From positions 215,867 through 279,866 of the forward strand of contig MKTZ01000014.1 of NCBI GenBank assembly GCA_001898505.1: a stretch of 64,000 nt of DNA. The letters are read 5' to 3'. The position numbers and the translations under genes were made by a program. The notes beneath the pieces were generated by a model that was not told where the DNA came from, searched no databases, and saw nothing but the letters and a program-made list of their open reading frames with translations. Positions 1-10,303 of the stretch are shown here, in pieces. The stretch comes from Sphingobacteriales bacterium 50-39. Lineage in GTDB: Bacteria; Bacteroidota; Bacteroidia; Chitinophagales; Chitinophagaceae. Positions within the stretch are counted from its first letter, which is position 1, and each line of letters opens with the position of its first letter.

Positions 1-299
1 CCATTGGCCGTAAAGCCCGAGCTTTCCGTTTCGACAATGTTCAACCCTGGGATCCTTCCCAATATCTGTCTTGTATTGTTGATAGCCTTATTCGCATCCA
101 GGCTGTCCACGATGATGACTTCGCTTTTTTTACCCGCATAGATTATCCCGTCCTTGAACTCCGGCATGTGCCCGACCCCTCTCACCGTCTTTATACCCGT
201 GACCTGGACCTGCTGTAATGTCCTGGCATGAGTGCTGTCTTGTGCGTATAGTATCGATGAAGTAAGAATGGTAAGGGTCAGGAGCATCAAACATCTCAT
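1..299 (-). CDS. TonB-dependent receptor, N-terminal fragment cut by the window edge
   Basis: An open frame reads leftward from ATG at 297-299 to the window edge (99 codons). It starts with a Sec signal peptide (about residues 1-20, ending LYAQ). A short linker leads into a plug-domain start of the FecA type: a stretch ending VIIVDSLDANKAINNTRQ, then LGRIPGLNIVE and SGFTANG. In TonB receptors this precedes the GIGFRG-like plug motif, which lies outside the window. There is no carboxypeptidase-like N-terminal extension. The role would be energised outer-membrane uptake, probably of a metal chelate; the substrate cannot be told from this part. It is divergent from the N-ATPase operon, and the 205 bp between them hold the CRP/FNR-type boxes described separately. 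Confidence 0.8.
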   Translation of the reverse strand, partial: MRCLMLLTLTILTSSILYAQDSTHARTLQQVQVTGIKTVRGVGHMPEFKDGIIYAGKKSEVIIVDSLDANKAINNTRQILGRIPGLNIVETESSGFTAN

Positions 300-416
300 A
301 AGGAAAATTTTTGCAAAATTGCCCGGTCATCTTCAATCGCGGTTACCAGATGAGGAATACGGGTTACGCGATAGGGAATAAATGCAATTCTGTAGACATT
401 CTGGATTGTTGATGGG

Positions 417-2302
<1,886 letters not shown>

Positions 2303-2306
2303 GCCT

Positions 2307-2609
2307 ATGGCGGAGCAGGATAACGACTTCCGCAGGAAGGTAAGCAATAACGAGCAGCGCAAGCTGCGCGCCAGGAGCGGAAAAGGGCATAACCCGCTGA
2401 GAGGGTTCGCCATGTTCGGGCTCATCGGCTGGTCAGTGGCCGTGCCTACGCTGCTGGGCGTGACAGTGGGATTGGCGCTTGACCACAGGCATGCCGGCGG
2501 ACGGTCGTGGACGTTGTCGCTGTTGATCGCCGGGCTGCTGCTGGGCTGTTGGAATGCCTGGTACTGGGTACAGAAAGAAAGCGATAAGATCAATAAGGAA
2601 AACAAGTGA
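2307..2609 (+). CDS. atpQ: AtpQ, N-ATPase accessory membrane protein (AtpI/AtpZ-like)
   Basis: A 100-aa protein with a charged cytoplasmic N-terminus (about residues 1-35, rich in K/R/E), two predicted membrane helices (about 38-58 and 70-91, the second with WTLSLLIAGLLLGCWNAW) and a charged tail ending KINKENK. Size, topology and position between epsilon and AtpR match AtpQ, a relative of AtpI/AtpZ. Members are thought to help c-ring assembly or cation supply; that role is family knowledge and is not visible in the sequence. Its stop codon touches atpR. Confidence 0.85.
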   Translation: MAEQDNDFRRKVSNNEQRKLRARSGKGHNPLRGFAMFGLIGWSVAVPTLLGVTVGLALDHRHAGGRSWTLSLLIAGLLLGCWNAWYWVQKESDKINKENK

Positions 2610-2611
2610 CT

Positions 2612-2896
2612 ATGTTGTATATCATCGGACCTTTTTTTTCAGGCTTGCTGGCTGGCGTCTTCTTTTTTGGCGGGTTGCGATACAGTGTAGACAAGCTGCT
2701 GGCATCGAAGTATGCATGGTTGTGGGCCCTGGGTGGATTTGTGATCCGAATGGGGGTCAGCATGCTGATCCTCTACTGGGCGGCGGGGAACGATGCGCTC
2801 CGATGGATGGCGGGACTGGCGGGTATGCTGGCCGTCCGAACGTTGGTATTCCGGATGATCAAACAAAAGGAGGTAAGGCATGCGGCTAAGTCCTGA
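2612..2896 (+). CDS. atpR: AtpR, N-ATPase-associated membrane protein
   Basis: A small hydrophobic protein (94 aa) with three predicted helices: IIGPFFSGLLAGVFFFGGL, a middle helix around WALGGFVIRMGVSMLILYW, and a third around WMAGLAGMLAVRTLVF, ending in a basic tail. AtpR is specific to N-ATPase operons and has been proposed to interact with the c subunit or the ion path. I place the start at the ATG at 2612. A GTG at 2606 overlapping the atpQ stop is an alternative adding two residues. The 3' end overlaps atpB by 17 bp. Confidence 0.85.
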   Translation: MLYIIGPFFSGLLAGVFFFGGLRYSVDKLLASKYAWLWALGGFVIRMGVSMLILYWAAGNDALRWMAGLAGMLAVRTLVFRMIKQKEVRHAAKS

Positions 2897-3551
2897 CGAG
2901 CTGGTTTATTGGCGGCATGGTATTTTCAAACTGAACGCGACGATCGTTTTTACATGGGCGATCATGCTGGTGCTTGTGACGGGCGCCCGGCTGATCACGA
3001 GAAGGTTGAAGGCCGATCTGCGTATTTCGGGATGGCAGGCGTTGCTTGAGATGCTGGTGCTGGGCATCGGTGACCAGATCAAAGAGGTCGGATTGCAGGA
3101 GCCGCGCCGGTATATTGGATTCCTGGGCACCTTGTTCTTACTGATCGGGATGTCTAACCTGTGCACGATCATCCCAGGGTATGAACCGCCGACGGGAAGT
3201 CTCTCGACCACGGCGGCGCTGGCGCTTTCGGTGTTTGGCGCCGTACCGGTTTTCGGTATTCGTGTATCGGGCTGGAAGAAATACCTGGCCTCCTATGTCA
3301 AGCCGAGCTTCATCCTGCTGCCTTTTAACATCATCAGCGAATTTTCCCGGACGCTGGCGCTGGCCGTGCGGCTGTTCGGCAACATTATGAGCGGAAGCAT
3401 GATCCTGGGTATCCTGCTCATTATCGCGCCGCTGTTCTTCCCGGTGTTGTTGAATGTGCTTGGTTTACTGACAGGAATGGTACAGGCATATATCTTCAGT
3501 ATCCTTGCTGCCGTGTACATTGCCGCTGCATCAAATGCAAAAAACGAATAA
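2880..3551 (+). CDS. atpB: N-type ATPase subunit a
   Basis: Membrane stator subunit a (223 aa), which forms the ion half-channels against the c-ring. The diagnostic helix reads SRTLALAVRLFGN; the essential stator arginine is R164 within AVRLFGN. About five or six predicted membrane helices are present, with a conserved PPTGSLSTTAALAL segment and a hydrophobic C-terminal helix ending AAVYIAAAS. The start overlaps atpR, consistent with translational coupling, and atpE follows after 9 bp. Confidence 0.93.
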   Translation: MRLSPDELVYWRHGIFKLNATIVFTWAIMLVLVTGARLITRRLKADLRISGWQALLEMLVLGIGDQIKEVGLQEPRRYIGFLGTLFLLIGMSNLCTIIPGYEPPTGSLSTTAALALSVFGAVPVFGIRVSGWKKYLASYVKPSFILLPFNIISEFSRTLALAVRLFGNIMSGSMILGILLIIAPLFFPVLLNVLGLLTGMVQAYIFSILAAVYIAAASNAKNE

Positions 3552-3560
3552 ACCATTTAT

Positions 3561-3830
3561 ATGGATAACATGACTCTTATCGGTATTGTCTCGATCATCA
3601 CCGCCGGAGCGACCACCGGTATAGGATGTATCGCCCCCGCATTGTCGGAGGGGAAGGCCATCACGGCGGCGCTGGCTTCGCTGGCACAGCAACCCGACGC
3701 TTCCTCTACCATCACGCGCACGTTGTTCGTGGGATTGGCTATGATCGAATCGGTGGCCATCTATTGTTTCGTCGTATCGATGATCCTGATCTTCGCCAAT
3801 CCGTTCTGGAATCACGTTACGGTAAAATAG
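3561..3830 (+). CDS. atpE: N-type ATPase subunit c (two-carboxylate rotor subunit)
   Basis: An 89-aa hairpin of two membrane helices joined by the polar loop QQPDA. The ion-binding carboxylate is E63 in helix 2, within the motif ESVAIY. E63, S64 and Y68 align with the Na+ ligands E65, S66 and Y70 of the Ilyobacter ring. Helix 1 has E30 where Ilyobacter has Q32, giving the two-glutamate pattern typical of N-ATPase c subunits. Such patterns were first read as Na+ binding, yet the Burkholderia pseudomallei N-ATPase ring was reported as an H+-coupled 17-mer, so the ion cannot be assigned from sequence. It lies between atpB and atpF with gaps of 9 and 6 bp. Confidence 0.93.
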   Translation: MDNMTLIGIVSIITAGATTGIGCIAPALSEGKAITAALASLAQQPDASSTITRTLFVGLAMIESVAIYCFVVSMILIFANPFWNHVTVK

Positions 3831-3836
3831 TGTAGT

Positions 3837-4583
3837 ATGTCAATCGATTGGTTTACGGTGGCCGCGCAGATCATTAATTTCATGGTGCTGGTGTGGCTGC
3901 TTCAAAAATACCTGTATAAGCCCGTGCTGAACGCCGTGCGGAAAAGGGAGCAAAAGATTGCCGGGCAACTGTCGGAAGCGGCTGCTGCGGAGACTACTGC
4001 TGTCGGAAAGAAAAAGGAGTATGAGGAGAAGCGCCTGGCGCTGGAGCAGGAAACCTTGGCCTTGCTGGACAAGGCGAAGACGGAGGCTGGTGTGGAAAAG
4101 GAAAGGCTGCTCGTGGAGGCAAGGAAGGCAGTGGAGGTGCAACGGGCGGGGTGGATGGAAGCATTGCGGCAGGAGCAGGAGCATATGAGCCGGGAGCTGG
4201 TGGATAGAACACAATCAACCGTGCTGGAAATTGCCCGGAAATGCCTGGACGATCTGGCGGACGCCGTGCTGCAGGAGCAGATGACAGCGGCCTTTATGCG
4301 GATGATCGGGGGCCTGGATGGAAAACAAAAAGAGACGCTGGTCACGACGATGAAGGCGTCGCAAGAGGTGAGAGTGAAAAGCGCGTTGGCCTTGCCGGAG
4401 GAGAGCCGCGTGGCATTTGTGAAGATGATTACGGCGCTTCGCGGGACAGATGGGGGCGCAATCGTTTTCGAGATTGATCCGGAGTTAGTGTGCGGCATAG
4501 GAGTCTTTCTATCGGGATATAAGTTGGAGTGGACAATGGGCAGCTACCTCGACAAGATCAAGACAGCCGTAAAAACAAGGTAG
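3837..4583 (+). CDS. atpF: N-type ATPase subunit b with a delta-like C-terminal region
   Basis: Peripheral-stalk subunit (248 aa, against about 156 for a normal b). One N-terminal membrane helix (about residues 7-25, [14 protein letters not shown]) is followed by a long charged coiled coil rich in E/K/R/A to about residue 135. The C-terminal 60-70 residues are not coiled coil. They contain [20 protein letters not shown] and then [12 protein letters not shown], resembling the end of the delta/OSCP subunit (acidic strand, Gly-rich turn, Ser/Gly-x-x-x-L helix). Because the operon has no atpH, this region probably supplies the link to alpha. The start is the first ATG after atpE (6-bp gap). Confidence 0.88.
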   Translation: MSIDWFTVAAQIINFMVLVWLLQKYLYKPVLNAVRKREQKIAGQLSEAAAAETTAVGKKKEYEEKRLALEQETLALLDKAKTEAGVEKERLLVEARKAVEVQRAGWMEALRQEQEHMSRELVDRTQSTVLEIARKCLDDLADAVLQEQMTAAFMRMIGGLDGKQKETLVTTMKASQEVRVKSALALPEESRVAFVKMITALRGTDGGAIVFEIDPELVCGIGVFLSGYKLEWTMGSYLDKIKTAVKTR

Positions 4584-4584
4584 C

Positions 4585-6117
4585 ATGGAAAAAGGTGCAG
4601 TATATCAATCTTACGACATAGCGTTTGAAGCGCTTATCAGGGCTGCGGGAAAGGTGACGCCGGCGGCGACGCTGGAGGAGACCGGTAAGGTGATGACCAT
4701 TGGGGCCGGTGTGGCGACCGTCTCAGGGCTGCCTGGCGCCCAACTGGAGGAGTTGCTGCTGTTTCCAGGCAATTTGTATGGCATTGCCTTCGACCTGGAT
4801 CAGGAATCCATTGGGGCGGTACTGCTGGATGACTACCGACATCTGAATACAGGCGATGCTGTAGAGAGGACGGGCAGGGTCATGGACGTTCCGGTGGGCG
4901 AGGGGCTGATAGGGCGGGTGATCGATCCGCTGGGCCGGCCGCTGGATGAAAGAGGCCCTGTGGTCTATAGCCGCAGACTGCCCATTGAGCGGAATGCTCC
5001 GGCGATTATGGACCGGGCGCCCGTTACTGTTCCACTTCAAACGGGGATCAAGGTGATCGACGCGTTGATCCCGATCGGCAGAGGACAGCGGGAACTGATC
5101 CTTGGGGACAGGCAGACGGGTAAAACAGCCATTGCCATCGACACGATCCTCAACCAGCGTGTTCAGGAACAAAATAAGGACAATCAGGTCTTGTGTATTT
5201 ATTGCGCCATCCGGCAGCAGGCTTCAGGAGTGGCCAGGATTATCGCCGAGCTCCGCGAAAAAGGAGCGATGGAATACACGACAGTGGTTGTCACGGAAGG
5301 CAACGACCCGCCCGGGCTGGCCTATATCGCTCCCTATGCGGCTACGAGTATTGCAGAATATTTCATGGAATCGGGGCGGGATGTGCTGATCGTGTACGAT
5401 GATCTGACAAAACATGCCAGGGCCTACCGGGAGATTTCTTTGTTGCTGCGCCGGCCGCCGGGGCGGGAGGCTTTTCCGGGCGATATCTTTTACATCCATT
5501 CCCGGTTGCTCGAGCGGGCGACGCGGCTGCGGGCCGAAGCAGGCGGTGGCTCTCTGACGGCATTGCCCATCGTGGAGACAGAAGCTCAAAATATATCGGC
5601 ATATATCCCTACAAACCTGATATCCATCACCGATGGCCAGATATACCTGTCTCCCACGCTTTTTGAATTGGGTGCATTGCCGGCGGTGGATGTCGGTAAG
5701 TCTGTTTCCCGCGTGGGCGGGGCCGCTCAACTACCAGCCTATCACAGTGTCACCGGTGATCTAAAGCTGGGATATGCGCAATTCGAGGAACTGGAAAGCT
5801 TTGCGCGGTTCGGCACACGGCTGGACGAGCATACCAGGCGGGTCATTGCACGGGGCCAGCGGATCCGGCTGGTCCTGAAACAGGCGGAGCATTCGCCGGT
5901 GCCGGTCCTGGAGCAGATCATCCTGCTGCTTGCATTGATGGAGGGTTGTTTTGACGAGATCGATACAGGCAGGATGGGGCAGGCGGAGAATAAAGTGCGC
6001 CGGTCGGCCGCCGAAATGCCGGAGGTCCTGACCAGGAAATTACTGGGTGGAGAGAAAATGAATGATGCGGATCGGTCGGCCATCCTGGCCATTGCGAGGG
6101 AGGCGCTGAAGACATGA
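4585..6117 (+). CDS. atpA: N-type ATPase subunit alpha
   Basis: Non-catalytic nucleotide-binding alpha subunit (510 aa). Walker A is GDRQTGKT at residues 174-181. Other alpha landmarks are [40 protein letters not shown], the [20 protein letters not shown] segment, and [13 protein letters not shown] followed by [16 protein letters not shown]. The N-terminal beta-barrel lies at about 35-100. It starts 1 bp after the atpF stop, and its last four bases form the ATGA overlap with atpG. The first 30 residues, which in F-ATPases meet the delta subunit, are short and divergent, fitting a complex without a separate delta. Confidence 0.95.
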   Translation: MEKGAVYQSYDIAFEALIRAAGKVTPAATLEETGKVMTIGAGVATVSGLPGAQLEELLLFPGNLYGIAFDLDQESIGAVLLDDYRHLNTGDAVERTGRVMDVPVGEGLIGRVIDPLGRPLDERGPVVYSRRLPIERNAPAIMDRAPVTVPLQTGIKVIDALIPIGRGQRELILGDRQTGKTAIAIDTILNQRVQEQNKDNQVLCIYCAIRQQASGVARIIAELREKGAMEYTTVVVTEGNDPPGLAYIAPYAATSIAEYFMESGRDVLIVYDDLTKHARAYREISLLLRRPPGREAFPGDIFYIHSRLLERATRLRAEAGGGSLTALPIVETEAQNISAYIPTNLISITDGQIYLSPTLFELGALPAVDVGKSVSRVGGAAQLPAYHSVTGDLKLGYAQFEELESFARFGTRLDEHTRRVIARGQRIRLVLKQAEHSPVPVLEQIILLLALMEGCFDEIDTGRMGQAENKVRRSAAEMPEVLTRKLLGGEKMNDADRSAILAIAREALKT

Positions 6118-7022
6118 GTGAAAGTATTGAAAACCTGCAACACCAGATCGTGACGGCTGCAGAACTGCATTCGGTGGTCCGGACGATGAAGGCGCTGGCA
6201 GCGGCCGGCATCAGCCAGTACGAGCACGCCGTCGTGTCGCTCTACGACTATTACCGGTCGGTGGAATTAGGACTGTCGGTATGTATCCGGCAGTTGAGTG
6301 ACGGGGCGCCGGTGGAGACGTTACCCCTCAGGAAGCCGCCCGCAGGGGTCATCGTGTTCGGGTCGGATCAGGGCCTGGTTGGACAATTCAACCTGTCGTT
6401 AGTACAATTCTGTATGGGCAAGATCCAGGTGATCCCGGAAGGAAAAGCCATCCAGGCAGTGGGTGAGCGCATGGGTACGGAATGGCAGAGCGCAGGCGTG
6501 GAACCTGCAGGGCGATATGACCTACCCATATCCGTGGCTGGGATCAGACCGCTGGTCAACCGGCTGCTGGTGGACATGGAGCGACAACGCGATATGGGCA
6601 AAATGGGCGATGTGTATGTTTTTCATAACCGCCTGACGGGCGGGGCCGGCTATGAGCCGGTGATGCAACGGTTGCTGCCTTTAGCGGAAACGTGGGAGGA
6701 GAAAATTTCGGGCTTGTCGTGGCCGGGAAAACAACGGCCGGAAATCATCGGGGGCGCTGCCTCGGCCGGCATGGCGCTCATCCGCGAATACCTTTTCGTC
6801 GCCCTGTATAAATCCTGTGCGGAGTCGCTGGCGGCGGAGAACGCCAGCCGCCTGGCAGCAATGCAGCATGCCGAGAAGAACATTGAACAGTTGTCCGGGG
6901 AGCTGGTTCAGGCCTATCACCAGCGGCGGCAGGAGGAGATCGATGAGGAGTTGTCGGACATCCTTTCGGGCGTCGAAGCGTTGGTGCGTCGAGGTGTAAA
7001 CCAGGATCAGCAAAATGGCTGA
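6114..7022 (+). CDS. atpG: N-type ATPase subunit gamma
   Basis: Central-shaft gamma subunit (302 aa) and last gene of the N-ATPase operon. It keeps the family pattern of two terminal helices around a mixed domain. The N-terminal helix contains [19 protein letters not shown]; the Rossmann-like core has [15 protein letters not shown], equivalent to the usual GSDRGLCG loop. The C-terminal helix contains [20 protein letters not shown], followed by an Arg/Glu-rich end. The start overlaps the atpA stop (ATGA). Sequence divergence from housekeeping gamma is high, but core motifs and position make the call firm. Confidence 0.93.
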   Translation: MSESIENLQHQIVTAAELHSVVRTMKALAAAGISQYEHAVVSLYDYYRSVELGLSVCIRQLSDGAPVETLPLRKPPAGVIVFGSDQGLVGQFNLSLVQFCMGKIQVIPEGKAIQAVGERMGTEWQSAGVEPAGRYDLPISVAGIRPLVNRLLVDMERQRDMGKMGDVYVFHNRLTGGAGYEPVMQRLLPLAETWEEKISGLSWPGKQRPEIIGGAASAGMALIREYLFVALYKSCAESLAAENASRLAAMQHAEKNIEQLSGELVQAYHQRRQEEIDEELSDILSGVEALVRRGVNQDQQNG

Positions 7023-7062
7023 GTAAGATCACCCTATTCTTTCTAAAATGTACATAGATTCA
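7020..7062 (+). promoter_or_regulatory. Possible CRP/FNR-type promoter of the bactofilin-like gene
   Basis: The half-site pair TGAG-TAAG-ATCA lies at 7020-7031, its first half overlapping the atpG stop codon. A -7-like box TAGATTCA at 7055-7062 starts 29.5 bp after the dyad centre, the spacing seen at the N-ATPase and nos promoters. A start near 7067 would leave an 18-base leader before the ATG at 7085. One base of the upstream half-site departs from TGAT, so this is weaker than the two tandem promoters. Read-through from atpG is also possible. Confidence 0.3.
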
Positions 7063-7084
7063 TCTTTTAAAACATCATCTTGCT

Positions 7085-8266
7085 ATGGGTACCAAGCTAC
7101 ATTTATTATTTCTGCTGTTCCTGCCGGTGATGGCAAGCAAGAGTTTCGGCATGGTCGTCGAGTCCGGCAATACCATCATCATCGACCAGCCTGTATCACA
7201 GGACCTTTATCTGGCCGGCGGCACCATCGTCATCAATGCGCCTGTTCATGGGGACTTGGTGGTAGCAGGTGGGAAGGTCTATATCAATGATACTGTCACC
7301 CGGGATGTGCTGATAGCGGGCGGCACGGTGGTCATAAAAGGATATATTGGCGGTAAGGTCCGCTGCATGGGCGGTAATGTAAGCCTTGATCATCTTTTAC
7401 AGGGCGATCTGCTGGTAGGCGGTGGAGATATCAGTGTGGAAAAAGGTTGTGTGGTGGCGGGTAGTGTCCTGGCGGGAGGCGGCAGGTTGACCATATACGG
7501 TGAGGTCAAGGAGGATGTCCGTGTCTATGCCGGGAAATTCCTGCTATATGGTCCGGTAGGCAGGGACCTCGAATTTCGGGGTGGGACGATAGGTATACAC
7601 GGTAGGGTGGAGGGCGAGTCGAAGCTGTCTGCTACGGACGGGGTGGAGATCGGCTATAGCGCCGTCTTTAATGGACCTGTCCGGTATTGGTCACCCGATA
7701 CGGTGAATTTTGGTACGTCCCTTCGGGCGGGGCAGGCTGTTAGGGATGAGAACCTGGCCGTTCGAACCCGTCATTGGTATTTCCTTGGCGGCAGTGGTGC
7801 GCTGGTCTTTTTATGGTATCTGGGCATGGCCCTGGTGCTGATAATTTTGTTACAATATCTTTTCAGACCGGCATTTCAACGCGCGGGAGAAAAGGTCTAT
7901 GAGCAGACGTTGAGATCATTTGGCTCGGGCCTCCTCTTCTTCCTGGGAGTTCCCCTCCTGATCGCGCTGGCCATACTCAGCCTGGTGGCGATGCCGGTGG
8001 GATTCTTCCTTTTGTTTGGATACATATTTGTATTACTAACCTGCGGCAGTATCAGTTCCCTCGTGGCGGCACATTGGTTCAGCAGCCTCATGGGCAGCAA
8101 TGGGAAGTTTTGGGAGCAGGTGGGAATGGCTTTTGTGTTTTTCATCCTGCTGCGTCTGATACTATCCATTCCGCTGTTTGGAGTGATTTTATATCCTATC
8201 CTCATCTGTATCGCGGTCGGAGCGATTGCGCTGGTAAGTATTCCCAAGAAGCCTTCAGTGCGTTGA
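7085..8266 (+). CDS. Exported bactofilin-like (polymer-forming) protein with C-terminal membrane domain
   Basis: A 393-aa protein of unassigned function. Residues 1-20 form a signal peptide or first helix. Residues about 25-200 are a run of short beta-helix turns repeating the pattern G-(D/G)-L-x-V-x-G-G-x-V-x-I (for example DLVVAGGKVYINDTV and DVLIAGGTVVIKG), as in bactofilin/polymer-forming domains. About 235-390 holds five or so hydrophobic helices and ends in a basic tail (IPKKPSVR). Unlike true cytoskeletal bactofilins, the repeat domain follows an export signal and so would lie outside the cytoplasm. It sits 62 bp after atpG and may share the N-ATPase regulation. It could shape or scaffold the inner membrane; this is inference. 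Confidence 0.75.
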   Translation: MGTKLHLLFLLFLPVMASKSFGMVVESGNTIIIDQPVSQDLYLAGGTIVINAPVHGDLVVAGGKVYINDTVTRDVLIAGGTVVIKGYIGGKVRCMGGNVSLDHLLQGDLLVGGGDISVEKGCVVAGSVLAGGGRLTIYGEVKEDVRVYAGKFLLYGPVGRDLEFRGGTIGIHGRVEGESKLSATDGVEIGYSAVFNGPVRYWSPDTVNFGTSLRAGQAVRDENLAVRTRHWYFLGGSGALVFLWYLGMALVLIILLQYLFRPAFQRAGEKVYEQTLRSFGSGLLFFLGVPLLIALAILSLVAMPVGFFLLFGYIFVLLTCGSISSLVAAHWFSSLMGSNGKFWEQVGMAFVFFILLRLILSIPLFGVILYPILICIAVGAIALVSIPKKPSVR

Positions 8267-8283
8267 ACAATGATCACAGAAAG

Positions 8284-9456
8284 CTACTGTAGCAGGGACA
8301 ACGGCTTTGTGGCCCTTTGTCCGTCGGATGTCGTTATCTGCAGAAAATAGATACCGGCCGGCAACGATGGCAATGAGACATCGAGGGTGACGGCAGGCGC
8401 CCTGCCTGTATAGGATTGCTGTTTCACCCGTATACCCGCTGTGTTGAAGATGGCAAGACGGAATATTTCGTCTTTAGGAATGCCGATCGTGGTGGTAAAA
8501 CCACTGCGTCCGCCCGTGATATATATTCGCTGGATCGTCAGGCTGGCTGCCAGCGCATCGAGGGTGAGGACGTTTGAATATGTTGTGGCATTTCCGTCCG
8601 TTACTGTTCTGATCCGGTAGAAGGAGCTGCCGGCAGGTGCGTTTTGATCCGTATAAGAATATTGTCTTGTCATGCCATCGGATAGACCTTCTATATGATA
8701 GATGCTTTGGTAGACTATTCCGTCCCCGCTGCGTTCGATAAAAAAGTCCAGACTGCCCGCTGTATTGGAAGCACTCCAGTCGAGCACAACGCCCTGTTCT
8801 GTCCGCTGACCGGAGAATCCTGTAAAGACCAGCGGCAAGGGCGCCGGTATGGCCTGCGAAGCCACTACCGCCTGGAAAAGCAGCCGGTGACCGGCGTTAT
8901 TGGGATGAGTGCCATCGACAACGTATAAGGGGTCGGGATTATACGTGTGGGGGATCACCAACGGATCATAAAACTGCATATAGTTGCCGGGAAACTCCGT
9001 CAGTACGGAATCCCGGCCTGCCTTAAGGGCCGGCCCGGCAAAAGGATCCGTCCTGGGCTGGGTGGTGGAGATAAAGCATCTCTTTCCCGCCGCCGTCACG
9101 GTGTTGTACATTATCCGGAGATTGCTCATATACAGGGGAACGCCAAGGCCTGCGACCAGGTCATTGGAGGGGAAATTGACGAGCACAATGTCCGGATTAT
9201 AGCCCAATGCCATGGGGAGGAGCTTTACTCCGCTGTCGGTGTAGGAGCCCGGGACGGCCAGGTTGATGAGCGTATCCAATTGGTGCGTGGATTTGTAATA
9301 GCTCTTTGTCCGACCGACCCAGGAGCTGTCGGGAACTGTGGCGCCCATGCCATAAGCTGTGGAGGACCCGAGGACAACAACCTTGTATTTTGTCTGGGCA
9401 GTTGTCAGCGCAGGTAAAAGAATTACCATTGCGATAATGGAGGTAATATTACGCAT
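8284..9456 (-). CDS. Secreted SGNH/GDSL-family hydrolase with T9SS type A sorting domain
   Basis: Predicted esterase (390 aa) exported by Sec and then by T9SS. I chose ATG at 9454-9456 because the signal peptide (about residues 1-20, ending TTAQ) begins there; an upstream in-frame ATG would add 17 atypical residues. SGNH blocks: I, GSSTAYG with nucleophile S32 (the usual GDS Asp is Ser); III, PSND; V, DGTHPNNAGH with the catalytic Asp/His. A middle beta-sandwich precedes a C-terminal sorting domain of type A (AIFNTAGIRVKQQ, then SLPAGIYFLQI and a basic end). Only 17 bp separate its stop from the convergent bactofilin-like gene. The substrate is unknown; surface carbohydrate esters are typical. 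Confidence 0.85.
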   Translation of the reverse strand: MRNITSIIAMVILLPALTTAQTKYKVVVLGSSTAYGMGATVPDSSWVGRTKSYYKSTHQLDTLINLAVPGSYTDSGVKLLPMALGYNPDIVLVNFPSNDLVAGLGVPLYMSNLRIMYNTVTAAGKRCFISTTQPRTDPFAGPALKAGRDSVLTEFPGNYMQFYDPLVIPHTYNPDPLYVVDGTHPNNAGHRLLFQAVVASQAIPAPLPLVFTGFSGQRTEQGVVLDWSASNTAGSLDFFIERSGDGIVYQSIYHIEGLSDGMTRQYSYTDQNAPAGSSFYRIRTVTDGNATTYSNVLTLDALAASLTIQRIYITGGRSGFTTTIGIPKDEIFRLAIFNTAGIRVKQQSYTGRAPAVTLDVSLPSLPAGIYFLQITTSDGQRATKPLSLLQ

Positions 9457-9550
9457 TTGCAGAAAGATTAGTGTTATGGAAAAATCTGAGGCGCGTGCTG
9501 ATCGCAACGGATTAAGTGGGAGCGGAAAAAACAGAAAGAGAGGATTGATA

Positions 9551-9593
9551 CTAAATTAGCACGTCGCCAATCGATAACCAATGATGGAAGTCA
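9551..9593 (-). promoter_or_regulatory. Possible CRP/FNR-type promoter of the SGNH hydrolase gene
   Basis: Read leftward, TGAC-TTCC-ATCA occupies 9593-9582. TAATTTAG, one mismatch from TAnnTTTG, occupies 9558-9551, starting 29.5 bp after the dyad centre. The predicted start near 9546 leaves a 90-base leader. Geometry matches the nos and N-ATPase promoters. The rest of the 165-bp gap between the hydrolase and the ABC operon shows nothing else I can name. Confidence 0.35.
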
Positions 9594-9621
9594 TACGGGG
9601 GAATGAATAAAATGATAGTCA

Positions 9622-10293
9622 CTACTTGATCCTGCCATCCATCATCTCGATGATCCTGTCTGAACGTGCGGCAAAATCCCTGTCGTGTGTTACGGCCAGG
9701 ATCGTGTTGCCCTGACGGGAGAGCTCATGAAATATATCGAAAACGATCTTTGTATTGATGCTGTCCAGGTTGCCCGTAGGTTCATCGGCCATGATGATCC
9801 CCGGATTGTTGATCAGTGCGCGGGCGATGGCTACCCGCTGCTGCTGGCCGCCGGATAGCTTGCCCGAAGGTTTTGCGGCAATGTCATCGATATCCAGCTG
9901 CTTCAGTATGTCCATTGCCCGCTGTTCGATGGCTTCGCGGGACAATCTACCCAATCGGAGGGCAGGGATCATGATATTCTGCAGAACGGTGAATTCCGGC
10001 AACAGATAATGGAATTGGAATACGAATCCGATGTGTTCATTTCTGAATCGGGAGAGCGCGCTCTCACTTAGACCAGTGACGCGTGTTCCATTGATCGAGA
10101 GGCTGCCTTTGTAGTTCGTGTCGAGGGTGGAAAGAAGGTAGAGGAGAGAGGATTTTCCACAGCCCGACTTGCCGATGATGGTAATAAATTCGCCTTTGCC
10201 GATGCTGAGGGTGATATCCTTCAACACCTGGAAGGGCTCGGGACCGGGGAAGAATTTGTCGAGATGTTGCGCTTCGAGGATGGGGGTTTTCAT
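9622..10293 (-). CDS. ABC transporter ATPase, LolD/MacB type
   Basis: Cytoplasmic ATPase (223 aa) powering the permease encoded upstream. Walker A is GKSGCGKS at residues 41-48, the signature is [15 protein letters not shown], Walker B is [12 protein letters not shown], and the switch His is in VTHDRDF. The sequence is of the LolD/MacB/FtsE class, which drives mechanical lipoprotein release or export rather than channel transport. It is last in a four-gene leftward operon (dioxygenase/rhodanese, membrane-fusion protein, permease, ATPase), 10 bp after the permease gene. The substrate is unknown. Confidence 0.9.
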   Translation of the reverse strand: MKTPILEAQHLDKFFPGPEPFQVLKDITLSIGKGEFITIIGKSGCGKSSLLYLLSTLDTNYKGSLSINGTRVTGLSESALSRFRNEHIGFVFQFHYLLPEFTVLQNIMIPALRLGRLSREAIEQRAMDILKQLDIDDIAAKPSGKLSGGQQQRVAIARALINNPGIIMADEPTGNLDSINTKIVFDIFHELSRQGNTILAVTHDRDFAARSDRIIEMMDGRIK

Positions 10294-10303
10294 AAAGAAG
10301 AAT

